Of a DNA stretch of 64,000 nt, positions 12,137 to 23,990 are shown in pieces. Under the pieces are notes generated by a model. The model saw only the letters and a program-made list of their open reading frames with translations, was not told the DNA's origin and made no database searches. The DNA comes from Caenorhabditis remanei (Eukaryota > Nematoda > Chromadorea > Rhabditida > Rhabditidae): positions 8,556,001-8,620,000 of the forward strand of contig NC_071332.1 of NCBI RefSeq assembly GCF_010183535.1, written 5' to 3'. A program made the position numbers and the translations under genes. Each line of letters opens with the position of its first letter. The stretch's first letter is position 1.

Positions 12137-15100
12137 TTAGAGGAATCGTGCATTAGAGGCACTTCTAACAAGGTTACTTGAGGGAGATTGGATCAATGGG
12201 AATCCATCTGGTGGGATAACGGAAGCGGATGCACGAATCCTGTTGCGCATCTTGGAAAGGGCATTCTCAGAAACGTCGGCTCTCTCCTCAGCTTGTTCGA
12301 ATTGAGCTTGAAGGACCTTGTATTTGTTCAAATTGCTAGCGGCAACCTCCTCCTGAAATGACAATTATGTGATTCAGGTTATGGGTATTTAAAGGAGCAC
12401 GAATGAAGAATGCCTCGAAAAAAACTTACGGCCTCTTCAACTTGTCTCTTGAAAATCTTGAGTTTAGTCTGGAGTTTATCAACCAATTCAGTCAATCTCT
12501 CTTCATTCTTCTTCTCTTCGACAACTTGGAATTCGACCTCCTTGACACGTCTCTCAGCCTTACGCCAGTTCTTTTCGGTATCTTGATGACGTCTTTGCTC
12601 TCCGTCCAATTCTTGTTCGATGGCACGAATTCTGGCTTCCAATTGAGCAATGATCTTCTTACCTCCCTTCAATGCCGCGTTCTCAGCATCATCGAGTCTG
12701 ATCTGCATTTCCTTGATTTGAAGTTCAAGTCCCTTGCGGATTCTCTCAATGTGCATTGAGTGTTCTTGTTCTTGACGGAGTTCTTCGGCGAGGCGGGCAG
12801 CATCGGCTGAAGCCTTTTGTCCTTGTTCCAAAGCGTTCTTGAGTTCGTTGGCAATCTCTTCAAGCTCAGCGTGAGCAGCAAGAAGTTCTCCTTCGAGCTT
12901 GCGACGTTGTCCAGTAAGAGCGGAGACGTGGGCGTTAAGGTCGTTGTTCTGTTCACGGAGTTCGATGCAGTCGGCTTCGGCGTTACGACGAGCTCTCTCA
13001 GCGGCTTCGGCTTGTTGAGCCAACTCGTCCTTCTCGGCTTGCAAGATGGCATTTCTCTTCTCGGAAGCGAAGAACTGCTCGCGGAGTTCGTCCTTTTGGC
13101 GTTGTTCCTCCTCGATTTGGACTTGGAGTTCGCGGACGGTTTCCATGTACTTCTTGATGGTCTTCTGGGCGTCAGCGTTGGCGCGGTTGGCATGATCCAA
13201 AGCGATTTCGAGATCGTTGATGTCGCTCTCGAGCTTCTTCTTGATTCTGAGAGCCTCCTCCTTCTGCTTGGTCTCGGCTTCGAGAGTAGCTTGCATGCTC
13301 TCCAAAGCTCTTTGGTGGTTTCTGCGAGTGTTCTCGAATTCTTCCTCCTTCTCTTGGATACGTTTCTCAATCTCACTACGGATCTGGGAGACTTCGATTT
13401 GGGCTCTGAGAACCTTGGCTTCCTCGGCTTCGAGGGCAGCCTCGGCTTCATCGAGAGCCTTCTGGAGCTCTTCCTTCTCAACTTCGAGCTTTCTGACGAT
13501 CTTCTGGAGCTCGGCAACAGATCTTCCTCCCTCTCCGAGTTGATCGGTGAGATCCTTGACTTCTTGAGCCAAAGACTTGTTCTCACGACGGGTGCTGTCG
13601 AGATACTCGCCGAGCTCATCGTTGGCAGTCTTGGCCTTGAAGAGGTCAGTGGAAAGTTGACGGTTGTCGCGTTGAGCAGCATCGAGCTCAGAGGCGAGAT
13701 CGTCGGTCTTCTTCTTCCATTCTTCAACGATCTTCTCGAATTGACGACGGTGCTTCTCATAGTAAGCAACTTGAGCGGCAGCCTTCTCTACATCAGATTG
13801 AGCATCGTCCAAGTCTTGCATCAACTTATGGCGAACCTTCTCTTGAGAAGCGATCTTGGCGAAGAGTCCCTCGTTGGTGTCACTCAATTCTTGAACCTTG
13901 AGTTGGAGAGCCTTCTTGGCAGCCTCGATCTCCTCGAGCTTGTTAAGTCCCTCGGAATCGAAACGGGCCTTCCATTGTTGGATTTCGGCATTGAGCTTGC
14001 TGATTTGACGAGTCAAGTCAGCCTTGGACTCGGCTTCCTCGTCGAGATGCTCACGAAGGATCTCGTTCTCGTGTTCCAAGTTCTTGGCGGTAGCAGCAAG
14101 AGTTTGACGCTCACGGCTTTCTTCTTCGAAGTTACGACGAGTCTCATCAAGTTGAGATTGAAGAGTTGTCTTGAGACGATGAAGAGAGTTGACTTGGTTG
14201 TCCATCTCTTCAAGAGTACGGTTCAAGTCTCCGTTCTCGTTGTTGAGACGGTTCTTGAGAGCAGCGAAATCTTGAAGTTGTCTCGATTGCTCATCGGCCT
14301 TAGTTTGAAGTTCAGCAAATTGAACCTCAATTGTCTTGTAGACCTTCTCAACCTCTTGACGAGCACGAACTTCGCTGTCAGTGGCATGTTGAGCCTCTTC
14401 GAGATCACGTTGAAGCTTGGATCTCTCAGCGTCTCCTCTTGCCTTAAGCTTTTGAAGTGTTTCGAGTTGCTCGGTGAGCTCAGCGACGGCATCTCCTTGA
14501 CGCTTACGGAGAGAAGAAACAGCGGTTTCGTGGTTCAAGGCATCTTCCTCCTTCTCACGACGCAACTTGGCGATTTCAGCCTCACGCTTCTTGTTAGCTT
14601 CGATTTGAGCAGCAGAGAATCCTCCTTGTTGCTCCAATCTCTCGGAGATTTCTTCCAACTCACGTTGAAGTTCGTTGCGAGTTCTATCGGACTTTTGACG
14701 AGAGTTTCTCTCGGATTCAAGTTCCTCCTCGAGCTCGGCGATTCTGGCTTGAAGCTCCTTGATTTGACGTTGAAGCTTGGCGGCAAGAGCTTGCTCCTCA
14801 GCGAGCTTGGCAGAGGCGTGGTGAAGATCTTCCTCCTTTCTCTTCAAGGTATTCTCAACATCTTGCTTCTGCTTGGTGATTTCATCGATGTTCTCTTGGG
14901 CGACCTTCAAGTCTCCCTCAACCTTTCTCTTGGATTTCTCGATATCCGAACGAGATCTCTTTTCACGGTCAATAGTCTCTTCAAGCTCGTCCATCTGTTG
15001 CTCGAGCTTGTTGCGGATCTTCTCAAGATGGTTGACCTTGTCTTCCTCGGATTGAAGATCCTCGTTGAGCTTACGGTTAGACTCCTCCTGATGCTTCTTC

Positions 15101-18100
15101 TCCTTGTTGAGCTTGGCAACGGCTTCATCTTGGTTAGCCATCTCGTCTTGAAGAGAGCGGATGTTGTGGTCACGGCTCTGCTTCTCTTGCTCGGCCTTTC
15201 TCAAAGAGAGCTCCAAGTCTTGGACGTGCTTCTTGGTGTCGCTGAGCTCTTGTTCGGTCTTCTTCTTTGCACGAGTAAGGTCTTCGTGACGCTCTTGCAT
15301 ATCTTCAAGTTGTCCAGAGATATCGGTCAACTTGCTCTCGAGAGTTGCTTTGAGTTGGTTGAGTTTCTCGTTTCTCTCTTCGGCATCAGCAAGATTGGCC
15401 TTCTCGGTTTCGAGACTCAAGAACAAAGCGTTCTTCTCCTCAACCAAATCGGCAACTTGGCTCTCCAATTGGGAACGAGCGATCTCTCCTCGTTGAACGG
15501 CTTCCTCGAGCTTTTGGATCTTCTCGGCAAGTTCTCCCATAGCTTCTTGTTCTTTTCCAGCCTTGAGCATTGGCTTGACCTTTCCGAAGAGCTTGAACCA
15601 TTCCCAGGTTCTGAGAGTGCACCAAGCACGGACGTTGCGTTGGACAATGAGCAATCCGGTTTGTTGTTCATAACGACGACGAACTTCAGCCTTGGCGAGG
15701 TACGAGCGAACACGCGATTGGAACATGGTGATGATTCTGGAGAGAATCTCGTCACGCAAGTCTTCAAGCTTGGCAAGAACTCCGGCCTTGAAGAAGATCT
15801 TGGTCTCTCCGACCTTGAATTCCTCATCAGTCAAGTTTCCGTCATTGGCGATTTTGTCGAGGATTCCAACGGAAGCCTTCTTTGGATCAGAATCCTTTGC
15901 AGCTTCAGCAGCAAGGATAGCATAACGGTGCTTGAAGTCTGGGTAGAGCATTCTGTTGGGGAATCCCTTACGGCAAATTCTGATTCCTTCCAACACTCCG
16001 TTGCAGGTAAGTTGGTTAAGAACGAGAGCAGAGTCGATGACTCCAGAGGCCTTCATCTCGTTTGGAATAATACAACGGATGAAATGTGGGTGAGTTTGGT
16101 AAAGCATGTTCATCAAGTTGTTGAGAGATTCTCTGTAGATCATGGAGACAGTAGCAAAAGAAGAAGACTTTCCACGCTTTCCTCCTCCAGTCTGTCCAGA
16201 TTTAGCAGCCTCAGCGGCCTCTTCTTGGGTCTGGTAATCGGACCAGATGTCCAACATCAAGTTGTTGTCGGTGGAATGCTTGAGAAGAGCAACAGCGGTA
16301 TCGTTGAGTGGATCCTTGTTCTTCTCGAGGAAGTTCAATGCGTTGTAACGGACAGTTCCAGCGTAGTGAACAATGGCGAAGTGAGCCTCTCCTTGCTTTC
16401 CCTTTGGTGGCTTTGGCTTCTGGAAGTTTGGATGCTTTCCAAGATGTTGATCGAGAAGCTTCTGAGCGTAGGTCAAATCAGTAGCTTTTGGAACGATGCA
16501 CTCCTCATCAAGAATTGAGATGATACCGAGTGGCTTTTCGATGAGCTCGATACAGGCTTGGAGATCAAGTCCGAAATCGATGAAGGTCCAGGCGATACCT
16601 TCACGCTTGTATTCTTCCTGTTCAAGAACGAACATGTGGTGGTTGAAGAATTGTTGGAGACGTTCGTTGACGAAGTTGATCCAGAGCTGTTCGAAGGAGT
16701 TTGAGTCGAAGATTTCGAATCCAGCAATATCAAGTACTCCGATGAAGTGCTTGCGCTCGATCTCCTTGGCGTCAAGGGTCTTGTTACATCTGAAACAGAA
16801 CAGTTCAAAATTTGAAATTAAATGTGAGATATTTGAACAAACCTGTTGATGATCCACTTGAACATACGGGCATAGATAGCTTTGGCAAGTCCAGAGACAG
16901 CCCATTTGACTTGTTCCAAGTTCTGTCCTTTGTTGACCCATTCGGTTCCGACGCGGACACGTGGCTTGGTCAAAGCCTTGAGAAGCTCCTCAGCGTTGAC
17001 TCCGAGCATCTCAGCGGCGTTGAGAGCATCTTCCTCACCATCTGGCTCGGCTTGCTCTTCACGTGGACGTTGCTTGAACTTCATCTCTCCCATATGCATG
17101 ATACCAGCAGTGGAACGGTAAAGATCAGAAGTCTCTTGATCTTCGAAGCCCATGATATCGAAGGCTTCTTGAGTGAGTCTCATCTCTTCCTTATCATCCA
17201 TTCCTTCAATGGTAAGCTCGGCTTGAGAGCAGAAGTGATAGTATTTGACGTCGTTGTTAAGCTTGAGTTTTCCTCGAAGGCTTGGGTCGCTTCCAGACAT
17301 GATTTGGTAGAAGATGTGGTAGCAACGCTCTCCTGGAGCTTGACGAACGACACGAGATTTTTCGAGAAGGTCTGAAAATATCACATTGTTCAAAAACATT
17401 CATCAATCTTTAGCTCCTCTATAAGCGTTTAGTCTAAAACTCACAATGCTCAATATCTCCTCCAGCCAACTTTCCAGATCCGGAGAAGTGAGTTCTGATG
17501 AACTTTCCGAAACGAGAAGAATTGTTGTTTCTGACAGTTTTGGCGTTACCGAACGCCTCCAATACTGGATTGGTCTGAACAATTTGCTCCTCGAGTGTAC
17601 CTCCCTTCTTTCCTGGTTCAGCTTTTCCAGCTGAAGCAGATTGGGTGGCTCCGACAATGGCGAAGTAGGAAATAACTTTCTTGGTGTTCTCAGTCTTTCC
17701 GGCTCCGGATTCTCCGGTAATGAGCATAGATTGGTTCTCCTTGTCTGAAATTATTTAACTTTTAGGAGTCAATTGAATTCAATTTACCTTGAACCATGTT
17801 ACGGTAGGCCTCATCAGAAACAGCGAACAAATGTGGTGGCATTTCATTACGTCTCTTTCCCATGAAATGCTTGATCACAGATTCACTGTAGATTGGGAGA
17901 CGTTTGTATGGGTTGATCACGACACAGAAAAGACCGGAATAGGTCTGAAAAGTGGTCACTTATTCAGAATATTCCTATGAAATGAGTCTTACATAAATCA
18001 TCAAATCCTTGTAACGGTCCTTAAGATTTCCCAAAACAGAGGCCTCATTCAAGAATGTCAAGTTAGCCATATCTTCGGTTTTGTCGAACTTTGGAGGGTT

Positions 18101-19502
18101 CATTTCTTGGCATTGGTCTTTCTTGACGGTGATTTGGTTTCCCTTGACAGTTACCACAGTCACTTGGTCGCCGGTGGTGGATTGGATCTCGGCGGCGACG
18201 AATCCTGAAAGTTAGCTGGTGAGATTGATATTCTTCATTATGTCTCTTTTTAAAATGATCATTTATGATGCTGAATTGCTGAACCCTTTTCATGTCAACA
18301 TTCTAGGGACTTTCTGCTTTGAAGTTTCAAAACTATACAAAAGTCATAGCATCGAAGTACCGTAATGATATCTATGCAAATTCGTTCTGATTCGAATCAT
18401 CTCTTCAACCTCATAGATTGAACTTACAAATATGATTTTTTATCTATCAAAGTTATACTTTAATGTCTCCCCCATCTGTTCATCTTATTCCCCATGACCT
18501 TGAGTTTATTGCTTATAGCTCGTATCCCTCCTCTCTCATAAATTCCACGTGTCATTCCATTTCAAACGTTTTTTCTATACCACCACCAACACATGCACAC
18601 ACATTTTGTTGTCCATCCTCGAAATGTGGGTCGTCAAACATCTCAATCTTGAATTCCGAGAAATCTCATCATCATCTTTTCTGCCAGCATCATCATCAGC
18701 GGGCTCCCGGCAGAATCTCTTGCTCCCGCCGCATAGCGTACGTGTCTGCCCCTCTTTCCGAAAAAGATTACAAAGTGCCGTGTGTGTATGCTTCATCAGA
18801 TGACCGAGAGAAAAGATAGAAAGAAGGAGACAACCCTCAGATGTTCAGAAATCCGCCACCACTGCCCGAGAGGGGTCGTCGAAGGAGTGTGATGTATGAG
18901 AAATAGGGTGAAGATCAGAGAGACGCAGATGAAAGCGTAGGTGAGTGAAGATGAATGTGGACACTGGCGATGAGAGAAGAAGACGGAGATGGAGGTGTAA
19001 TAATAGTTTTAGTTAATGGGAATGGACAATGGAATACTCCAAAACTATCTGAACATTAGGTAATTTGATTAGTAAGATCTCGAAAACAAACAAACAACCA
19101 AAGAGAAGATATCCATGATATCCGATTAGTAGAAGGATAGGTTAAGAATTATGGGAAAGAAGTTAATTGTGAGGACACGGTTTTCAGATGCAGAAACTCT
19201 GGGTTGGTGAAAAGGGATCTCGAACATTCGACGAGTCCGAATGTGAGTTTCCAAAAAGTGTAGCTACAGGACACCTGATCTTTTGAACTGAATAGATACT
19301 CACTGATATCTACAGACCCCCAAACTAGAATCCCTATTTCAAAACTCAAAAGAAACGTTGACTTACCATCTTCTGGATCTGGAATCCAGCAGTTTTTCTT
19401 TGAGTCGAATGGACGGGCGGAAGCAGCAGCCTTCGCCTCTCTCGACATTCCCAAGAATGGGAATCCTGGATCATTTTCGAATGCGTCCGGATTGCCAGAC
19501 AT
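12137..19502 (-). CDS. myo-3: Muscle myosin heavy chain A
   Basis: Seven exons on the minus strand: 19502-19367, 18204-17993, 17944-17788, 17744-17445, 17371-16843, 16789-12430 and 12352-12137. The phases agree and give exactly 1,969 residues, the length of C. elegans MYO-3. The head has the P-loop GESGAGKT (about residues 179-186), switch [11 protein letters not shown] and switch [10 protein letters not shown]. An IQ/neck segment follows, then a very long heptad coiled-coil rod, almost all in the 4.36-kb exon 6. The tail ends [15 protein letters not shown]-3 forms the central part of body-wall muscle thick filaments and powers contraction. The start is chosen at [12 protein letters not shown], preceded by no in-frame alternative of interest. 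Intron 1 (1.16 kb) is the largest. Codon use is strongly biased, as expected of an abundant muscle protein. Confidence 0.97.
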
Positions 19503-20435
19503 TTCTAGATGGATCTAGTGGTCGTGGGTTTGATGGCTCCCTGCCTGTAACAAAAAAGGCTAATTGGGAAAAGTAGGGAGTGCGAGAAGGAACAATTGAA
19601 AACGCAGGAACCAAAGGTAAGAATTAGAACTGAGTCGAAAGGAAAGAAGAATACGGCAATTGAATATTGGAAGTAAAACATATGGGGTTTGGGAGAGGAA
19701 ATGGATAAGAATAGAAGGTGGTTTTAGGTTTCGATTGAAAAAAGAAGAGTAGAGAAGGGGACCTCAATCATCTTTTGTGCCATCTTCATTTCATAGCATC
19801 AAAAACCAGAAGCATGCTTCTTCTTATTCTTCACCTTCTTCTTCTTCTTCTTATGTTTCTTCTTCATCTTCTCCTCCTCCCACTCCGGTAGCTTCTCCTC
19901 CAATATCAATTGAATTGTATTGAGCCAAGGCGAGGGGTTTGTGGGGGAGCAGCAGAATGTATACAACACACATCATCCACTGGAGAAGATAAAAGAAGAA
20001 TCTTCCCGGGAGTACCCGCCCTCTCTGCACTCTCCTCTTGCTCTATTCTTGCTTTCTCGGATCCGGGAGCACAACCAACACCTACACTTCGATAGAGATT
20101 GTGAAGAGACATAGAGAGATGAGGCGGGACACAAATTTTGTTTTTAACAAATCGCCCGAGCAGATTTGAAAAAGAAGAAGGAGGAGGTGCGGACGGGAGA
20201 AAAAACTAGGTGCTATTGATATCACCAGGGAACGGAGTCTTGAAGAATCACAGATTGGTTATGAAACATTTTGACAAAATGAGTTGCAAAATCTGAATTT
20301 GAAATTGCTATTTGTCGATTTGAGTTTTGAAACACATGTGGTGAATCGGAAGGGTTTCTCATGTTGATTGTTGTGTGAACCCAGAGAACCTCGAACTCGT
20401 TTTAGGATTTTTATACATTGCAGAACAAAAATCAT

Positions 20436-20659
20436 ATACCGTAACACCTGTAATAGAGGGGCACCTAGCGGCGCCTGTTCGCAGCGGTATATCTCGGTTC
20501 CCAAACTAAATTTCAAAAAGCTGTTAACTGACAAAATATAGCTTAACAGTCACAGAATATTTATTCAGTTAAAAACACTTTTATTTTTTAAAGACAGCCG
20601 AGATAAGATGCTCCAAACTCTTGCTAGCGGGTACGCCTCTATTACAAGTTTTACGGTAT
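20436..20659. repeat. Inverted-repeat (MITE-like) element
   Basis: The ends are imperfect inverted repeats: the left begins ATACCGTAACACCTGTAATA and the right ends with its near complement. Similarity continues inward for about 70 bp, including CGGTATATCTCGG opposite CCGAGATAAGATG. Such foldback elements are common in Caenorhabditis. No coding capacity and no clear target-site duplication were found. Confidence 0.55.
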
Positions 20660-22230
20660 TTAAATCTAGTCAACTGGAAATTAACAGATTTTGAATTTAA
20701 CACTTCCAAGGCCTTTCTAATTACAGCTGTTCAAGTAAAACAGTTCAGTATGGCAATTTCTAGAATAGTTACGTGTTTTCGTAGCTGTTGTAGTTTTCAG
20801 AGCCCTTTTTAATGTCTTTTTAGTTAATAACAGTGGACATGAGTTTTTAGATTCGCTCCATCTCTCGATTTCTTCTGAGTAGAATAAATCAGAAAGACAT
20901 ATTTTTCCATAAATTTCATAAAAATTGTTTCAACAGACACGGGGAAAACTTCTGAGCCTTCAATTTTCAGTGTATCTTGTTCTTATCCTCATATCTCAAT
21001 TTCTGTGAATTCGATGTTATTCAAAATAGAAAGTTCGAGTTTTGAAATCTGACTCTTTTATTTTCCTGAACCAACAGTTTTCCAACCACTTCTTAACAAC
21101 ATGCACTCATCTGAAACCCCCTCATCTTGATCTTTCTTCTTTTTTTCTTCTCTCATGCAATTGCATTTTTGTTTTCAACTTCACCATTGTCACCTCTGTT
21201 GATTGACCCACATCTTGCCATCACGTACCAAGTTCAGATAAACGTTTTCAATGGCAACAGTTGTCATTTATCACATGGCTCTATTTCTCTCGATTCTATC
21301 ACTTTGAATTATATCTCTTCTCGAAAACAATGTGTTGATTGGTCTCTCGATTCCTGCAGCAGATGAAGCAATGACCAGGTGTAGGGATCCCGGTGCCGGA
21401 AGTGCACAAAGTTGAATTTATTGAAAGATCAATAATATAAGAAACATCTGGATCAAAAATTAGGTGAACACTTTTCTAACTTATTCATTAATTGGTTCAT
21501 ATTATCTGATTGAGTCCTTCGCGACGATGACAACGCTAGAATGGAAATTTGAAGTCTGAAACTACAATAAATCATAGATAATTTGTTCTTCAAGCTTTGA
21601 ACCAAATAACTTTTTCTTGGATATTTTTAAAATTGGTCTTGACAGATCCATGACATAGTGACACCAAGTGTCTGATTGACTTATTTCAACCTTCCTTGTT
21701 AAACAATTTCCAACCGGACTTCAATACAGTTCCGATCATATTGCAAACCAATCTTTGGAGTAGTCTTAAATGGTTAAATTGAAAAAAAAACAAGAAGGCG
21801 GTAAGCCCAAAAACATTTTCGTTTTCCGATTTGTTATTGTGTTTTTTTTTTGCATTAGTCTGTCTAATAAATATTGAGTTCGTAGTATTGAGCACAGGAG
21901 ATTTGAGACTCCTGGTTTTTTTTTCAGATTGTTTTCTTATCAGCTGGAATGATTTACTTTTTGTCTAATGATCGTATTCCAGCAATGGCTTCTACTTACT
22001 TTTATTTTTAATTGGTTATCCGTTTCTTTCAAAGAATTTGATTCTATATTCAATCTTGAACAAAACTGTAAATTGACGTTGCAGAGGTTTTTTAAAAACT
22101 TTTTCACACATGATAATTATTTCTACGTAAACTCCGAGTTCAGATGACTACAAGCAAAACGCTACAACTCATTCTCACGTGAACTTTCCCCCTTTATCTC
22201 GTTATGAAATCTGGAGCAAAGATCTAGGGT

Positions 22231-22244
22231 ACTGATAAGAGAAT
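22231..22244 (+). promoter_or_regulatory. GATA site in the MSP promoter
   Basis: ACTGATAAGAGAAT lies about 66 bp upstream of the MSP start codon and is followed by a TATA-like GCATAAATAG. C. elegans sperm genes are known to use GATA sites bound by ELT-1. The identical 14-mer recurs upstream of the sperm-specific class P gene at 57361-57374. Confidence 0.6.
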
Positions 22245-22309
22245 GCATAAATAGCCGGTGGAATCGCCATAAACTCCACTGAGTTTTCAACTCCTTCAAC
22301 AAGTTTGCC

Positions 22310-22769
22310 ATGGCTCAATCCGTCCCACCAGGAGACATCCAGACCCAACCAAACGCCAAGATCGTCTTCAACGCTCCGTATGATGACAAGCACACCTACC
22401 ACATCAAGGTGATCAACTCATCGGCTCGCCGTATTGGATACGGAATCAAGACGACCAATATGAAGAGACTCGGAGTTGATCCACCATGTGGAGTTCTCGA
22501 CCCAAAGGAAGCCGTTCTTTTGGCTGTTTCTTGCGACGCCTTCGCCTTCGGACAGGAGGTTCGTTTGGGGTCCTTTTGGAGGAAGTGGTCCCGTCTGTCT
22601 TAGTCTGAACGTCTGCTTATTTCCTCTTTTTCAGGATACCAACAACGACCGTATCACCGTCGAATGGACTAACACTCCAGATGGAGCTGCCAAGCAATTC
22701 CGTCGTGAATGGTTCCAGGGAGACGGTATGGTTCGTCGCAAGAACTTGCCAATCGAGTACAACCCATAA
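22310..22769 (+). CDS. Major sperm protein (MSP), with an intron
   Basis: Two exons, 22310-22558 and 22635-22769, give 127 residues, exactly the MSP length. The protein begins [20 protein letters not shown] and ends [10 protein letters not shown], with the typical MSP immunoglobulin-like fold sequence throughout. MSP polymerises in nematode sperm to drive pseudopod crawling and is also released to signal oocyte maturation. The intron (22559-22634, 76 nt) falls between GQE and DTNNDR in phase 0 and has a GTTCGT donor and a CTTTTTCAG acceptor. Reading through it would meet a stop, so it must be spliced. A GATA site and TATA-like box lie just upstream. I cannot assign a specific msp number. Confidence 0.95.
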
Positions 22770-23150
22770 GCACAGTTTCTTTTTCTGTCCATACGGTTCA
22801 TTGCCATAAAATTGATTTTTCAAAATTCTTTCTGTTTGTTTTTTACAAGAGAAATAAGAGGGGATAAGTAAAACAGAACAATAAAAGGATTGATTGTAAC
22901 TTCTTTCCGATTCGTGTTGCTATAAATGACTTCCGGATGACTCATCACATTGAGTTCAATATTTATACGAACTGTTTTCTTGCTCCTTGATCTATGACTC
23001 CATTGAGTCAGCGAGCAAAGTAACACGTTGTCTGATGTTTCTTTTTGGCAGTAATTGTATGTTTACAAGAACTTTGCTTCTATTTACAAACCAATTGAGT
23101 AGTTTCACTATAAAAGAAAGTGAGAATGAGGCGAGTCTATAGTGTTCACA
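22770..23150. other. MSP 3' flank and TTR-like promoter
   Basis: 381 bp with no gene. It includes the MSP 3'UTR (AATAAAAGG near 22,880) and, just before the next start, CACTATAAAAGAAAG near 23107, a plausible TATA box for the transthyretin-like gene. Confidence 0.45.
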
Positions 23151-23638
23151 ATGACATCATCTACTGTTCTTATTCTTTCCGTTCTTTATCTTGCTCATTT
23201 CTCTGATGCTCTATTCAACATAATTGGAAGTACTCAATCTGTGACTGTCACTGGAAAATTGGTTTGTGAAGGACAGCCGGCCAATAATGTTCTTGTGAAG
23301 ATGTATGATGATGGAACCAGTGAGTTCATTTTCAGACTTTTAACTTCTCTAATAACTTGTATTCGATTACAGTTTACGACTCGAAACTGGATGAATCAAG
23401 AACGTCATCCGATGGAACATTCTCTGTATCTGGAACATACAGGGATATTACTACATTGGATCCAAAAGTGAACATTTATCACAGTTGCAATTACAATGGT
23501 CCTTGCTCCAAGAAAGTGACAATTAACATTCCGGATTATGCAGTTGCTTCTGGAAGCAGTGCCACTACAAATTATGATATTGGAACCATTAATCTAGCGA
23601 ATCAGTTTAGTGGAGAAACTACTGATTGTATTCATTAA
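23151..23638 (+). CDS. Transthyretin-like (TTR) family secreted protein
   Basis: Two exons, 23151-23319 and 23373-23638, joined in phase 1, encode about 144 residues. An N-terminal signal peptide (MTSSTVLILSVLYLAHFSDA) precedes the nematode TTR-52-like domain: VTVTGKLVCEGQPANNVLVK, then the strand LDESRTSSDGTFSVSG and a VNIYHSCNYNG segment with Cys pairs. Nematode TTR proteins are a large family of small extracellular beta-sandwich proteins, some acting in apoptotic corpse recognition; most have no known function. I cannot name the member. The start is the ATG at 23151 that opens the signal peptide. An AATAAA occurs just after the stop near 23646. Confidence 0.88.
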
Positions 23639-23990
23639 ACTGGCGAATAAAGAATTAATATTTCGAATTATGAATTCTGTTCATTTGTATACTGTAACCA
23701 AAAAAGTATTACACCAAAAAATGCTACAACAATGAATAGAATAAGGAGAACACCTGGAAGAACAGAGAGAGGATCTAGAGTATTTTTGGAAGGAGTGATT
23801 AGAGCGGTTCACTTTGTGAACAATGTTCAAATTGTACAGTTTCAACTATATGTACAACTATTGTCTACCCGGAGCAAAATGCAAACACACGGGATACCTA
23901 GTAAGAAAAGGCAACTAAAAAATTTAAGATCTACACAAAATGTACAGCAAAGTGGGGTGGCAGTAAAAGTGGGAGAACATTATGAATTCA
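23639..23990. other. Convergent 3' flank, no gene seen
   Basis: 352 bp between the TTR-like stop codon and the stop codon of the opposing GTPase gene. Apart from an AATAAAG poly(A) signal near 23646 I see only UTR-like sequence. Confidence 0.4.

Larger units (their letters stand above)
19503..22309. other. Intergenic region between myo-3 and the MSP gene
   Basis: About 2.8 kb without a convincing gene. Near myo-3 there is a CTT-rich microsatellite-like tract (about 19,815-19,880) and purine-rich sequence, presumably containing the myo-3 promoter on the minus strand. A 224-bp inverted-repeat element sits at 20436-20659. The rest is AT-rich. Small open frames here are low complexity or lack any family features. 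Confidence 0.5.

Noticed and set aside
12817..16518. A 1,233-codon open frame on the plus strand opposite myo-3
   Set aside because: It mirrors the biased codons of the myosin rod exon, is Leu/Ser-rich without any domain, and lacks its own splice or promoter signals.
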